DNA of 64,000 nt from Rhodoplanes serenus (lineage in GTDB: Bacteria; Pseudomonadota; Alphaproteobacteria; Rhizobiales; Xanthobacteraceae), in NCBI GenBank assembly GCA_945893145.1, contig CAMDDZ010000023.1:1-64000 (forward strand), read 5' to 3'. Within the stretch, counting starts at the first letter, position 1; each line of letters opens with the position of its first letter. This document shows, piece by piece, positions 27,541-36,287 of this stretch. Position numbers and translations under genes: made by a program. Below the pieces are notes generated by a model. That model saw nothing but the letters and a program-made list of their open reading frames with translations. It was not told the origin of the DNA and ran no database searches.

Positions 27541-28146
27541 TTACTCCGGGAACGGCAACGGCGATTCCGGCGGCAGCTCGGCGCGGAACACGTTCAGCGT
27601 CATCGCGATCATGGCGTAATAGCCGCAGATGCCGATCAACTCGACCGTGCCGGCCTCGCCGAGCAGCGCCTTCACACGCCTGTAGGTGCCGTCGCTGAGC
27701 CTGCGGGTCTTGTAGAGTTCGCGGACCGCCTCGACGAGCAGACGCTCATCCTTGGCGCCGGACTTCGGTTCGCGGCCGGCCTGGATTTCCTTGATGGTCT
27801 GCGGCTTCACGCCGGCCTTCTCGGCGATGATGGCGTGCGCATGCCACTCGTATTGCGCGCGCCAGAAGTGGGCGGTGGCGAGAATCGCGGTCTCGGAGAG
27901 ACGCGGCGGCAGCGAGGTCTTGTAACGGACGTGGGCGCCCAGCGCTTGCGCCAGATGGCCGAGCTCCGGCGCATTGAGCCATATCTGGAACGGACCGGTC
28001 AGCTTCTTCCGCAGCCCGCGGGGCCCGGCATAGATGGCGTCGCGCAGCGAGCGCTGCAGCGGGTTCATCTGCTCGTCGGAAATGTCCTTCAGGCGGTAAG
28101 ACGGACGTTTGGTGGCAACTCGTTTGGCAACTCGTTTCTTGGCCAT
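27541..28146 (-). CDS. Carboxymuconolactone-decarboxylase-like (AhpD-fold) protein
   Basis: 201 residues. A basic N-terminal leader (AKKRVAKRVATKR) precedes an AhpD-like helical core: LSETAILATAHFWRAQYEWHAHAIIAEKAGV, followed by ELYKTRRLSDGTYRRV and GICGYYAMIAMTLNVF. The Glu-x3-His-x-His segment (EWHAHA) is in the place of the active site of the family, but the CxxC of AhpD peroxidase partners is absent, so a decarboxylase/lactonase-like or unrelated role is more likely. The ATG at 28146 was used in place of the frame extension to 28194. It precedes and is codirectional with the aromatic hydroxylase (19-base gap), so a joint catabolic role is plausible. Confidence 0.8.
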   Translation of the reverse strand: MAKKRVAKRVATKRPSYRLKDISDEQMNPLQRSLRDAIYAGPRGLRKKLTGPFQIWLNAPELGHLAQALGAHVRYKTSLPPRLSETAILATAHFWRAQYEWHAHAIIAEKAGVKPQTIKEIQAGREPKSGAKDERLLVEAVRELYKTRRLSDGTYRRVKALLGEAGTVELIGICGYYAMIAMTLNVFRAELPPESPLPFPE

Positions 28147-28188
28147 TGATGGTTCTCTTGATATTGGGCGGGGATCGGGGGAGGGATG

Positions 28189-29412
28189 ATGCATGTTGTA
28201 TCACCAGCCACCCGCGCGCAACATTCTGGGTCACTTCGCGTGGTAGGAATTCTCATTCTGGGTGCCGGACAGGCCGCAGCGCAGCTTGCCATCAGCCTGC
28301 GCCAGGGCGGCTATGGCGGCTCGATCGCGATGGTCGGCGACGAGCCCTACGCGCCGTACCAGCGGCCGCCGCTCTCGAAAGCGTTCCTCAAGGAGCGGCC
28401 TTCAGCCGATACGCTGCTGCTGCGCCGCGAGGGTTTTTGGGCCGATCAGAAGGTGCAGCTGGAGGTCGGTGCAGCGGCCGCTTCCGTCGATCGCGCCGGT
28501 AAGCGAGTGAGCCTCGCCGACGGCCGGACCATCGACTACGAGACCCTGGTGTTTGCGACCGGTACGCGCGCTCGCGACCTGCCGGTGCCGGGCATCGCCC
28601 TTCCAGGCGTGTTCTCGCTACGCAAGATCGATGACGTGCGGCGGCTTCGCCCCGCGCTCGATGCCGCCAAGCGCATCGCCATCATCGGCGGCGGCTATAT
28701 CGGGCTCGAAGTCGCGGCCGTGATGCGCCAGGAGGCCCGCGACGCGACCGTGATCGAAGCCGAAGACCGGGTGATGAAGCGTGTTGCGGGCGAGGCGGTA
28801 TCGGCCTTTTTCGATGCGTTCCATCGTGGCCGCGGCGTCGATATCCGGCTCGGTGCGCGGCTTGCCGCCATCGAGGGAAGCGCGCAGGCCACCGGCATTG
28901 CGCTCACTTCAGGTGAGAAAATCGCGGCCGACCTCGTTCTGGTGGCAACAGGCGCGCGCGCCAACGACGATGTTGCGGCGGCGGCCGGGCTCAAATGCGA
29001 CAACGGCATCCAGGTGGATGATTTCGCCCGCGCGGCTCCGGATGTTTACGCGATCGGCGATTGCGCGCGCTTCTTTTCGCACCGCTATGGCCGCACCATC
29101 CGGCTTGAATGCGTGCAGAACGCGATCGATCAGGCCAAAGCCGTGGCTGCCGCGATCCTGGGCCAGCCGAAGCCCTACGATCCGGTGCCGTGGTTCTGGT
29201 CGGATCAGTATGAGATCAAGCTGCAGATCACCGGCTTGCTCGACGGCTATGACGCGGTCGAGACCATCGGCAATCCGGCGGACAATCGGTTCTCAGTCGA
29301 GTATCGCAAGGGCGGGAAGTTGATAGCGGTCGATGCCATCAACGACGGCCGCGCCCACATGCTCGGCCGCCGCCGGATCGCTGTGGACCTACCGGAGTTC
29401 GTGGCGGCCTAG
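28189..29412 (+). CDS. Ferredoxin/rubredoxin-reductase-type FAD oxidoreductase
   Basis: 407 residues of the pyridine nucleotide-disulphide oxidoreductase class that reduces ferredoxins of oxygenases. FAD motif ILILGAGQAAAQLAISLRQGG; NAD motif IAIIGGGYIGLEVAAVM; the second FAD motif DVYAIGDCARFF; and FWSDQYEIKLQITG at the C-terminal reductase domain. It would pass electrons from NAD(P)H to a ferredoxin for a cytochrome P450 or dioxygenase not seen here. Start is uncertain: ATG 28189 follows GGGGGAGGG, but a GTG at 28240 would place the Rossmann motif at the very N-terminus as in most relatives, and would leave more room for the divergent promoter. Confidence 0.85.
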   Translation: MHVVSPATRAQHSGSLRVVGILILGAGQAAAQLAISLRQGGYGGSIAMVGDEPYAPYQRPPLSKAFLKERPSADTLLLRREGFWADQKVQLEVGAAAASVDRAGKRVSLADGRTIDYETLVFATGTRARDLPVPGIALPGVFSLRKIDDVRRLRPALDAAKRIAIIGGGYIGLEVAAVMRQEARDATVIEAEDRVMKRVAGEAVSAFFDAFHRGRGVDIRLGARLAAIEGSAQATGIALTSGEKIAADLVLVATGARANDDVAAAAGLKCDNGIQVDDFARAAPDVYAIGDCARFFSHRYGRTIRLECVQNAIDQAKAVAAAILGQPKPYDPVPWFWSDQYEIKLQITGLLDGYDAVETIGNPADNRFSVEYRKGGKLIAVDAINDGRAHMLGRRRIAVDLPEFVAA

Positions 29413-29415
29413 CGG

Positions 29416-30222
29416 TTACGTCCCGACCGCGAGCGGGGCATGCATCTTGCGCAGCGCCGCGATCACCGACAGCGCGACGTTCTTGCCGGTCTTGGGATTC
29501 TCCGACGGAATGTTTTCGATCGATAGCGTGAATCGTGCGCTGTCGGAATCAACCTCGATCGAATGACAGTTCCGCTCCACAGCCGGATCGGCCCAGATAT
29601 CGATCATGGTGCGGTCCGGCCCGATGCCGGCGAGCGACAGCGCGGCCGCGACGTTGACGTTGGCCGGGAAGCCCGCGGCGGCCTCGCGCGCGGTGCCGCT
29701 GAACACGCGCTTGGCCGTATTGAGCCCTTCGACCGAGATGTTGTTGGCGACAAGATAAGGCGCGCCGACGAGCCCGTTTGGCGGCTTGCGCGTGGTCATG
29801 CGCACCGAATGGATCGTGCCTTCGGCCGCGGCCGCAACCGCATCGAGGCCGAGCAGCGCGCCGGTCGGCACCAGGATGCGGCCGCCGTTGGCCTTGGCCA
29901 AATCGATCAGCTCCGGGCGCGGCAACAGCGCGCCACAGGACAGCACCATGACCTGTTTGCCGGCCGAAAGCATGGGCCGGCAGATGCGCTCGATCAGTGC
30001 GGCCGGCGCGCATTCGATCGCGAGATCGGCGTGCTTGGGGAAATCTTCCAGCGCGACGATCGGGCAGTCGATCTTCTGTGCCTCGAGCCAGGTCCGCGCC
30101 TTGGCCTCATTGCCGGTTGCGATGCAAGCAAGCTTGAGGCCCGGAAGCCCATCGGTCAGCCGCCGCGCCACCGCGCGGCCGATGGCGCCCAAACCTGCGA
30201 CAGCAACACGCGTCTCCGGCAT
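29416..30222 (-). CDS. nadX: L-aspartate dehydrogenase
   Basis: 268 residues with a Rossmann start VAVAGLGAIGRAVARRL and a second domain with SCGALLPRPELIDLA, TTRKPPNGL and the catalytic-His region DPAVERNCHSIEVDSD. The motif order and length match NadX-type aspartate dehydrogenase, which makes iminoaspartate and ammonia (or the reverse) with NAD(P) and can feed NAD biosynthesis. The ATG at 30222 begins the Rossmann fold; the frame runs upstream to 30399 across the promoter of the divergent Bug gene and is not coding there. An amine dehydrogenase role in amino-acid breakdown is also possible. Confidence 0.82.
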   Translation of the reverse strand: MPETRVAVAGLGAIGRAVARRLTDGLPGLKLACIATGNEAKARTWLEAQKIDCPIVALEDFPKHADLAIECAPAALIERICRPMLSAGKQVMVLSCGALLPRPELIDLAKANGGRILVPTGALLGLDAVAAAAEGTIHSVRMTTRKPPNGLVGAPYLVANNISVEGLNTAKRVFSGTAREAAAGFPANVNVAAALSLAGIGPDRTMIDIWADPAVERNCHSIEVDSDSARFTLSIENIPSENPKTGKNVALSVIAALRKMHAPLAVGT

Positions 30223-30347
30223 GAATAAACCCCTGGCGGCAGTGTCTATTTGTTCAACTAATCTCGCGCGGGAGCCATGCTGCCGCGCAGTTTGACCATT
30301 CGTCGCTTGTAGCGCATGTACGCGCCCGAAAACACAGGAGGAATGCA

Positions 30348-31322
30348 ATGATGAGAGTGTTGCTGGCCGCGCTGGTGGCCGCCTACGGCTTGGTGACAAG
30401 CGCCGCCGCGGAAGACTATCCGTCCCGGCCGATCACCATGGTGATCCCGTTCGCGGCTGGCGGCCCGACCGATGTGCTCGGTCGTATTGTCGCGGCCCGC
30501 ATGGGCGAGATCCTGGGTCAGACCGTCGTGGTCGAGAACGTCGGCGGCGCCGGCGGTCAGACCGGCTCCAAGCGCGTCGCGGACGCGCCGCCCGATGGCT
30601 ATCAGATCCTGATCGGCACCGTCGGCACCCACGCTCAGGGCCAGACGCTCTACAAGAGGCCACTCTACAACTCCTCGACCGACTTCACGCCAGTCGCGCT
30701 GCTGGCCCAGGTGCCGATCGTGCTGACGGTGCGGCCGAACCTGCCGGTCAACAACTTCCAGGAGTTCGTCACCTACGCCAAGGCGAACCAGGCCAAGATG
30801 CAGTTCGGCTCCGCCGGAGCGGGCTCGGCCACGCACCTTGGCTGCGTGCTGCTGAACTACTTGCTCGGCGTCAACATCGTGCACATCCCGTTCCGCGGCA
30901 CGGGTCCGGCGATGACCGACCTGATCGCAGGCAACATCGATTACCTTTGTGAGGTCACCAGCACCGCCAAGCCGCAGATCGACGGCAACAAAGTGAAGGG
31001 GCTCGCGATCTTCGACAGCAAGCGCTCGCCGGCCCTGCCGAACCTGCCGACCGCCCAGGAGCAGGGAACCAAGGACCTGATCGCCTACACCTGGAACGCG
31101 ATCTTCCTGCCGAAGGGCGCGCCGGCGGCGGTGGTGAGCAAGCTCAATGCCGCGGCGGTCGCCACGATCAACACGCCGGCGGTGCGCGAGCGCCTGGCCG
31201 GTCTCGGTGCGGAGGTTGCCTCGGGCGACACCACGTCGCCGCAATATCTCGGACAGCTCGTCAAGAGCGAGATCGAGAAATGGGCGGTTCCGATCAAGGC
31301 GAGCGGCGTCGTCGTCGAGTGA
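30348..31322 (+). CDS. Bug-family tripartite tricarboxylate transporter substrate-binding protein
   Basis: 324 residues with a signal peptide (LLAALVAAYGLVTSAAA) and the Bug signature start DYPSRPITMVIPFAAGGPTDVLGR, then VVVENVGGAGGQTGSKRV, SAGAGSATHLGCVL and NIVHIPFRGTGPAMTDL. Bug proteins bind small organic acids in the periplasm. No TctA/TctB permease is nearby, so it is an orphan that may serve a shared permease or have a sensory role. An AGGAGGAA ribosome site precedes the ATG. A strong hairpin follows at 31350-31375. Confidence 0.92.
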   Translation: MMRVLLAALVAAYGLVTSAAAEDYPSRPITMVIPFAAGGPTDVLGRIVAARMGEILGQTVVVENVGGAGGQTGSKRVADAPPDGYQILIGTVGTHAQGQTLYKRPLYNSSTDFTPVALLAQVPIVLTVRPNLPVNNFQEFVTYAKANQAKMQFGSAGAGSATHLGCVLLNYLLGVNIVHIPFRGTGPAMTDLIAGNIDYLCEVTSTAKPQIDGNKVKGLAIFDSKRSPALPNLPTAQEQGTKDLIAYTWNAIFLPKGAPAAVVSKLNAAAVATINTPAVRERLAGLGAEVASGDTTSPQYLGQLVKSEIEKWAVPIKASGVVVE

Positions 31323-31349
31323 CATCGCGGCCACGATGCCGGAAACACC

Positions 31350-31375
31350 AACGGGCGGCCGCGAGGCCGCCCGTT
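31350..31375 (+). terminator. Strong hairpin after the Bug gene, likely terminator
   Basis: AACGGGCGGCC at 31350-31360 pairs perfectly with GGCCGCCCGTT at 31365-31375 around a GCGA tetraloop (GNRA type, unusually stable). There is no T-tract after it, so it is a terminator or 3'-end stabilising structure and not a classic Rho-independent terminator. It begins 28 bases after the Bug stop. Confidence 0.6.
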
Positions 31376-31411
31376 GCGATTCCGATCGGTCTTGTCAGAT
31401 CGGTTCTGATT

Positions 31412-31990
31412 TCAGGACATGCCGGCTTCGACCAGCCGCGGACCTTCCTTCGGCACGTTACCCTGGGCTTTGCGTTCGGCGCGCCTGGCGCGGGGTGCGC
31501 GCGGCGTCACCAGGCCGCTGACGACCGTGAAGGTCGCGAGCAGGATGGCGGCGAAGTTACCGTCGCGGTAATCCGCGAAGGCGACCGCGTTCATCGCATA
31601 GGCCCAGAACGGAAACGCCAGCGTGGAGACGAACGCGTTGGTGAACCAGGCGTCGCCCGGCTCGCGCACGTACCACACGAACAGCGGCACCAGCGTCATC
31701 GCGACGACCAGCGCGCCGGCCGCAATCGAGGTCACCGAGAAGCCGGCCATCATTGCGGTCTTGCCGCCGGTCCGCACCGCTTGCTCAAGAATACTGTTGA
31801 TGAACAGCGAGAACGCCAGAACCTCGGCGGGCACATATTTGGCGATGCGCTCGAGATAGTTGTCGCCCGCCACCATTTGGGTTTGTCCGGGCATGCCGGC
31901 GATGCCGGGATGCAGCATGTCGTCGCTGAGCCCCGCAATCGACAGATCAGATCCTTGTACTTGTCTCGGAACGCGTACCAAACGGCCCAT
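31412..31990 (-). CDS. Membrane protein of unknown function, about four helices
   Basis: 192 residues, not recognised. A soluble N-terminus of about 60 residues (GRLVRVPRQVQGSDLSIAG, NYLERIAKYVPAEVLAF) precedes roughly four hydrophobic segments (for example FSVTSIAAGALVVAMTLVPLFVW and GNFAAILLATFTVVSGLV) and a basic C-terminus. The ATG at 31990 has a GGGGAG ribosome site eight bases before it and is preferred over the in-frame ATG at 32017. It is convergent with the Bug gene and has no functional partner nearby. Confidence 0.65.
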   Translation of the reverse strand: MGRLVRVPRQVQGSDLSIAGLSDDMLHPGIAGMPGQTQMVAGDNYLERIAKYVPAEVLAFSLFINSILEQAVRTGGKTAMMAGFSVTSIAAGALVVAMTLVPLFVWYVREPGDAWFTNAFVSTLAFPFWAYAMNAVAFADYRDGNFAAILLATFTVVSGLVTPRAPRARRAERKAQGNVPKEGPRLVEAGMS

Positions 31991-32166
31991 CGGTATTTCT
32001 CCCCGCCACATTGCCACATTTACGAATCAACGGACGATAGGAGAAGCGCTTGCCGTGGCGCAAACGAGGCGGGCCAAAGCTGTGGAGCCACGGTTGATAG
32101 ACGGTGGATGAATTGTGGAGGGGGGCGCCGGATGAACCGCTGCGCGGGTTCCGTTGGTCGTGTTCG

Positions 32167-33474
32167 TCAGGCTTTGCCGAACACCCGCCGGAAGATCGTA
32201 TCGACGTGCTTGAGGTGATGTTTCAGGTCGAAGTTCGCCTCGATTTCCTTCGCGGTGAGGGCCTTGCGGACCTCTTTGTCGGCCTTGAGCAGCGACAGGA
32301 AATCGCCCTTGCCCTGCCACACCGGCATGGCGTTGCGCTGCACGATCCGGTAGGCGGCCTCGCGTGAGACGCCCTTTTGGGTCAGCGCGATCAGCACGCG
32401 CTGCGAATGAACGAGCCCGCCGAGCTTGTCGAGGTTCTGCTGCATGCGGTCCGGATAGACCACGAGCTTGTCGATGATGCCGGCGAGCCGATTGAGCGCG
32501 AAATCGAGCGTCACGGTGGCGTCCGGCCCGATCATGCGCTCGACCGAGGAGTGCGAGATGTCGCGTTCATGCCACAGCGCGACGTTTTCCATCGCTGGTA
32601 TGGCGTAGGAGCGCACCATGCGGGCGAGACCTGTGAGGTTCTCCGACAGCACCGGGTTGCGCTTGTGCGGCATCGCCGAGGAGCCCTTCTGGCCGGGGGA
32701 GAAGAATTCCTCGGCCTCCAGCACCTCGGTGCGCTGCAAATGGCGGATTTCGATGGCGAGCCGTTCCACCGACGAGGCCACCACCGCGAGCGTGGCGAAA
32801 TACATCGCATGGCGGTCGCGCGGGATCACCTGAGTCGAGACCGGCTCGACCGCGAGACCCATGGCCTTGGCGACATGGGCCTCAACCCGTGGGTCCACTT
32901 GCGCGAAGGTGCCGACCGCGCCCGAGATCGCGCAGGTCGCGACCTCCCGGCGGGCGGCGACGAGGCGTTCCTTGGCGCGCGAGAACTCGGCGTAGGCTTG
33001 GGCCAGTTTGAGCCCGAAGGTGGTCGGTTCGGCGTGGATACCGTGCGAGCGGCCGATGGTCGGCGTGTTCTTGTGCTCGAAGGCGCGGCGCTTGAGCGCG
33101 GCCAGGAGCTTGTCGGTGTCGGCGATCAGAATGTCAGCCGCGCGCACGAGCTGCACGTTGAAGCAAGTGTCGAGCACATCCGACGACGTCATGCCGGAGT
33201 GTACGAACCGCGCCTCTGGACCGACGATCTCCGACAGATGCGTCAGGAACGCGATGACGTCGTGCTTGGTCTCGCGCTCGATCTCATCGATACGGTCGAT
33301 GTCGAACTTGGCATTGCGGCCCTTGTCCCAGATTTTTTTCGCCGCCGCCTTCGGCACCATGCCGAGAGCCGCCATGGCGTCGGCCGCATTCGCCTCGATT
33401 TCGAACCAGATGCGAAAGCGCGTCTCCGGCGACCAGATCGCCGTCATGTCGGGGCGGGAGTAACGGGGGATCAT
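32167..33474 (-). CDS. purB: Adenylosuccinate lyase
   Basis: 435 residues of the fumarase/aspartase superfamily. The family signature is GSSAMPHKRNP with the conserved Lys, with the catalytic His regions in HSGMTSSDVLDT and GRSHGIHAEPTTFG. It removes fumarate from SAICAR and adenylosuccinate, two steps of purine biosynthesis. Length and ending (HVDTIFRRVFGKA) match bacterial PurB. The start ATG overlaps the rpe stop by one base (33474), so purB and rpe are cotranscribed. The N-terminal MIPRYSRPDM is the usual start. Confidence 0.96.
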   Translation of the reverse strand: MIPRYSRPDMTAIWSPETRFRIWFEIEANAADAMAALGMVPKAAAKKIWDKGRNAKFDIDRIDEIERETKHDVIAFLTHLSEIVGPEARFVHSGMTSSDVLDTCFNVQLVRAADILIADTDKLLAALKRRAFEHKNTPTIGRSHGIHAEPTTFGLKLAQAYAEFSRAKERLVAARREVATCAISGAVGTFAQVDPRVEAHVAKAMGLAVEPVSTQVIPRDRHAMYFATLAVVASSVERLAIEIRHLQRTEVLEAEEFFSPGQKGSSAMPHKRNPVLSENLTGLARMVRSYAIPAMENVALWHERDISHSSVERMIGPDATVTLDFALNRLAGIIDKLVVYPDRMQQNLDKLGGLVHSQRVLIALTQKGVSREAAYRIVQRNAMPVWQGKGDFLSLLKADKEVRKALTAKEIEANFDLKHHLKHVDTIFRRVFGKA

Positions 33475-34157
33475 TACGCCGCTTCCCCGCGCGCCATTGC
33501 GGCGGCCTGGCGGATCGCCGCGATATTGGCGCGATAGTTCGCAGGCCCCCCCTTGAACACGGCGGAGCCGGCGACCAGTGCGTTGGCGCCGGCCTGCGTC
33601 ACTGTCGCGGCGTTCTCTGCGGTGACGCCGCCATCGATCTCGATGTCGATCGGCCGGCCGGCGACCAGCGCCGCCACCTGGCGGATCTTGTCGGTCGCGG
33701 CCGGAATGTATTTCTGCCCGCCGTAGCCAGGGTTCACCGACATGACGAGGATGAGATCGACCAGGTCGATGACATGCTCGATCGACGACACCGGCGTCGC
33801 CGGGTTCATGGTGACGCCGGCTTTCTTACCCAGCGCCCGGATCGCCTGCAGCGAGCGATGCAGGTGCGGACCCGACTCCACGTGCACCGTGATGATGTCG
33901 GAGCCGGCCTTGGCGAAGGCCTCGAGCTGCGGATCGGCCGGTGCGATCATCAGGTGAACGTCGAGCGTCTTCTGCGTCAGCGGCCGGATCGCCTTGACGA
34001 TGTCGGGGCCAAAGGAAATCACCGGCACGAAATGGCCGTCCATCACGTCCAGGTGGATCCAATCGGCGCCGGCGGCCTCGACCGCGCGCACCTCGTCACC
34101 AAGCTTTGCGAAGTCGGAGGCGAGGATCGATGGCGCGATTTTGAGCGGGCGGATCAT
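33474..34157 (-). CDS. rpe: Ribulose-phosphate 3-epimerase
   Basis: 227 residues of the TIM-barrel Rpe family: KIAPSILASDFAKL at the N-terminus, then DWIHLDVMDGHFVP with the catalytic Asp and metal His, VHLMI, VMSVNPGYGGQ and EIDGGVTAEN. It interconverts ribulose-5-phosphate and xylulose-5-phosphate in the pentose phosphate and Calvin cycles. It is transcribed ahead of purB with a one-base overlap. The ATG at 34157 is supported by the immediate conserved start (MIRPLKIAPSIL). Confidence 0.96.
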   Translation of the reverse strand: MIRPLKIAPSILASDFAKLGDEVRAVEAAGADWIHLDVMDGHFVPVISFGPDIVKAIRPLTQKTLDVHLMIAPADPQLEAFAKAGSDIITVHVESGPHLHRSLQAIRALGKKAGVTMNPATPVSSIEHVIDLVDLILVMSVNPGYGGQKYIPAATDKIRQVAALVAGRPIDIEIDGGVTAENAATVTQAGANALVAGSAVFKGGPANYRANIAAIRQAAAMARGEAA

Positions 34158-34403
34158 GGGGCTTCCTCGTGCCTGTCGGGTAACACGGGGGCGGGACCCC
34201 TAGCAAATCGCTGCCGCGACTTGTCCCCGCGACTTGTCCGGGAGATGCCGCCGCACCCGGTCAAATTTGCCGGGTGTGGCATGGCCCGGAAATTCCTGCA
34301 CGGCATGGCGGCGCGTGTTTCCAGCATACACGCGGGTTTTCGCATTGGCGCGAGGTTTGCTTCGGACCATCTCAGGGCGAGTTGTGAGTTGAGGAGCGTT
34401 GTC

Positions 34404-35195
34404 ATGAGTGTGTCCTCGGTTGCGTCAGCGAACCCCTTGGCTTATCTGCGGCGGCCCCAGCGTTCCGGGATCGACAACACGGACAATTCCGGGCCGCCTT
34501 CCGACCCGTTGCTGTCGCTGTTTGGCGCCGCGTCTGGCCCTGGATCGTCCGATCCCTCGCGGGCGAGTGTGTCCAAGCGCGGATCCCCCGCCGGCCCTTG
34601 CTCGCCGTTCGGCCCCGAGGCGATGTCCGCGCTGATTTCGGCGCAGGGTGAGCAGAGCGTGCCCGGCGCCTCGCGATTGAATGCCTTGGTCGCGAAATTC
34701 GACACCGACGGCGACGGCAAGATCAGCAAGAGCGAATTCGAGAAGGCGGTCGGTCCGAATGCCGACCAAACCAAGGTCGACGAGCTGTTCAGCGAGCTCG
34801 ACAGCGACGACGATGGCTCGGTGACGCAGGACGAACTCAGATCCGCGTTGCAGAAGGCCCACGGTCACCGCCACCATCATCACCAGCCCGATCAGAGCAG
34901 TGCTCCGGGCCAGGGTAGCGACCAAGGCAGCGACCCGCTTTCGGCGTTGCTCGCGGGCACGCAGGCCGACGGTTCGACGAGCCAGTCCTCCACCAACAGC
35001 GACGGCTCGACCACGACGACCATCACCTATGCGGATGGCACCAAGATCGACATGACGACGCCGTCGCAGCCGGGTAGCGCGCCGTCAAGCGCGGCGGCGG
35101 TCAATCAATCCGCCAAGCTCAAGGCGTTCCTGGAGCAGATGATCGGCCTGCAGGCGAAGATGTTCGCGCCGCCCAGCACGGACCTCTCGGTCTAA
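34404..35195 (+). CDS. EF-hand calcium-binding protein with His-rich linker
   Basis: 263 residues. Two EF-hand loops are visible: DTDGDGKISKSE at about residues 99-110 and DSDDDGSVTQDE at about 134-145, each with acidic ligands at positions 1, 3, 5 and 12, so Ca2+ binding is likely. A His-rich segment (HGHRHHHHQ) follows, then Ser/Gly/Asp/Gln-rich low-complexity sequence, a TTTTITYADGTKIDMTTP repeat-like block common to such Bradyrhizobium proteins, and a short amphipathic C-terminus (KLKAFLEQMIGLQAK). There is no signal peptide, so export, if any, would use another route. The ATG at 34404 has a GAGGAG site at 34391-34396. Confidence 0.82.
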   Translation: MSVSSVASANPLAYLRRPQRSGIDNTDNSGPPSDPLLSLFGAASGPGSSDPSRASVSKRGSPAGPCSPFGPEAMSALISAQGEQSVPGASRLNALVAKFDTDGDGKISKSEFEKAVGPNADQTKVDELFSELDSDDDGSVTQDELRSALQKAHGHRHHHHQPDQSSAPGQGSDQGSDPLSALLAGTQADGSTSQSSTNSDGSTTTTITYADGTKIDMTTPSQPGSAPSSAAAVNQSAKLKAFLEQMIGLQAKMFAPPSTDLSV

Positions 35196-35224
35196 GAGAT
35201 CGCCGCGTTGCTGGCTGCCGCGTT

Positions 35225-36277
35225 CTATTTCGCCGGCAGCCGTATGGTCGCGAGATCGGTCGCGACCATCACGTTGCCGGTGAAGCCGCCGTCGCGGGCG
35301 GCCTTGCCGTAGTCGGCTTCGGTGAGCGCTCCGCCCGGCACCTTCCAGACGCCCTGCTGCGGCGCGCCGGGCGGCGGGATGAGATGTGTCAGGATCAGGT
35401 GTTTGACGCCCGCGCGCTGCGCCATCGCGCCGAGGTCGGAGGCGGAACTCTGGCGGTAGAAGATCGGCGGTGGCATGCCGCTGTCGCGTTCCGGACCCAT
35501 CACCGGATGAATGGTGGAATGGACGACGATGTCGGCGCCTTTGGCGAGCGCCTCGACTTGGGCTGAGGTGGACGACGGCCGCGGCGGCGCGAACGTGTCA
35601 TTGCCGGCATCGCCGCCAATCACGACGCTGCCCGCCAACGTATCGACACGGTAGCTGGCGTGGCCCGCGATATGGGTCGAGCGGACGGCGCTCACTTTCA
35701 CGTCGCCGGACGCCCACACGAGCTGCGGCTCGTTCTTGGGTTCGAATGTTTTGACATTGGCGATAGCGGCGGGGCCGCCCTCGGCGCGGCGCTTGTCCTC
35801 GAACACGCGCTGGGGGATCTCGCCGGAGTTGATCTGCGCGTCGGCGATGTGGGCGACGAACTTCTTGCAGCTGATGGGGACTCCGAGGGGGCCCGGTACG
35901 TCGTCGCTGCACACCACGTCGATCTTTGCGCTCGCCGGGAAGATCATCCAGCGATGCATGAGCAGGTCGCTGAAGCCTTCGCTGTGGTCGTTGTGCATGT
36001 GGGTGAAGAACACCGCGTTGAGCTGCGACGACAGCACGTTGACCTGCGACAGCCGCAGCAAGGTGCCGCGCCCGGTGTCGAATTGGAGCCGCACGGCGCT
36101 GCAATTGTCGGCGTCGTCGCCGTAGGTGACGAGCGTGCCGGGCCCGGCTTGGCCCTTGTAGGCCTGCGGGCCGCCCTGCGAGCCCGTGATGGTGACAATC
36201 ATGCAGGGCGCGGCCTGCGCCACCGGCGCGGCAAGCGACATGATGAGCGCGGCGAGCGCGAGCAGCTTCGTGTGCAT
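35225..36277 (-). CDS. Exported metallo-beta-lactamase-fold hydrolase
   Basis: 350 residues with a signal peptide (LLALAALIMSLAAPVAQA). The metal-binding motif is FFTHMHNDHSEGF (HxHxDH), followed by downstream His residues in HIAGHASYRV, the GGDAGND Asp and THLIP. This is the RNase Z/AtsA-like branch of the fold, exported to the periplasm, so an esterase, arylsulfatase-like or phosphodiesterase activity is more likely than tRNA processing. Substrate unknown. It lies 10 bases upstream of the end of the transporter gene on the same strand, so the two may be cotranscribed. Confidence 0.82.
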   Translation of the reverse strand: MHTKLLALAALIMSLAAPVAQAAPCMIVTITGSQGGPQAYKGQAGPGTLVTYGDDADNCSAVRLQFDTGRGTLLRLSQVNVLSSQLNAVFFTHMHNDHSEGFSDLLMHRWMIFPASAKIDVVCSDDVPGPLGVPISCKKFVAHIADAQINSGEIPQRVFEDKRRAEGGPAAIANVKTFEPKNEPQLVWASGDVKVSAVRSTHIAGHASYRVDTLAGSVVIGGDAGNDTFAPPRPSSTSAQVEALAKGADIVVHSTIHPVMGPERDSGMPPPIFYRQSSASDLGAMAQRAGVKHLILTHLIPPPGAPQQGVWKVPGGALTEADYGKAARDGGFTGNVMVATDLATIRLPAK

Positions 36278-36287
36278 GGGATCTCCT

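Noticed and set aside
33774-34403. Upstream extension of the EF-hand gene frame
   Set aside because: Antisense to rpe; no conserved sequence, and the ATG at 34404 has a good ribosome site.
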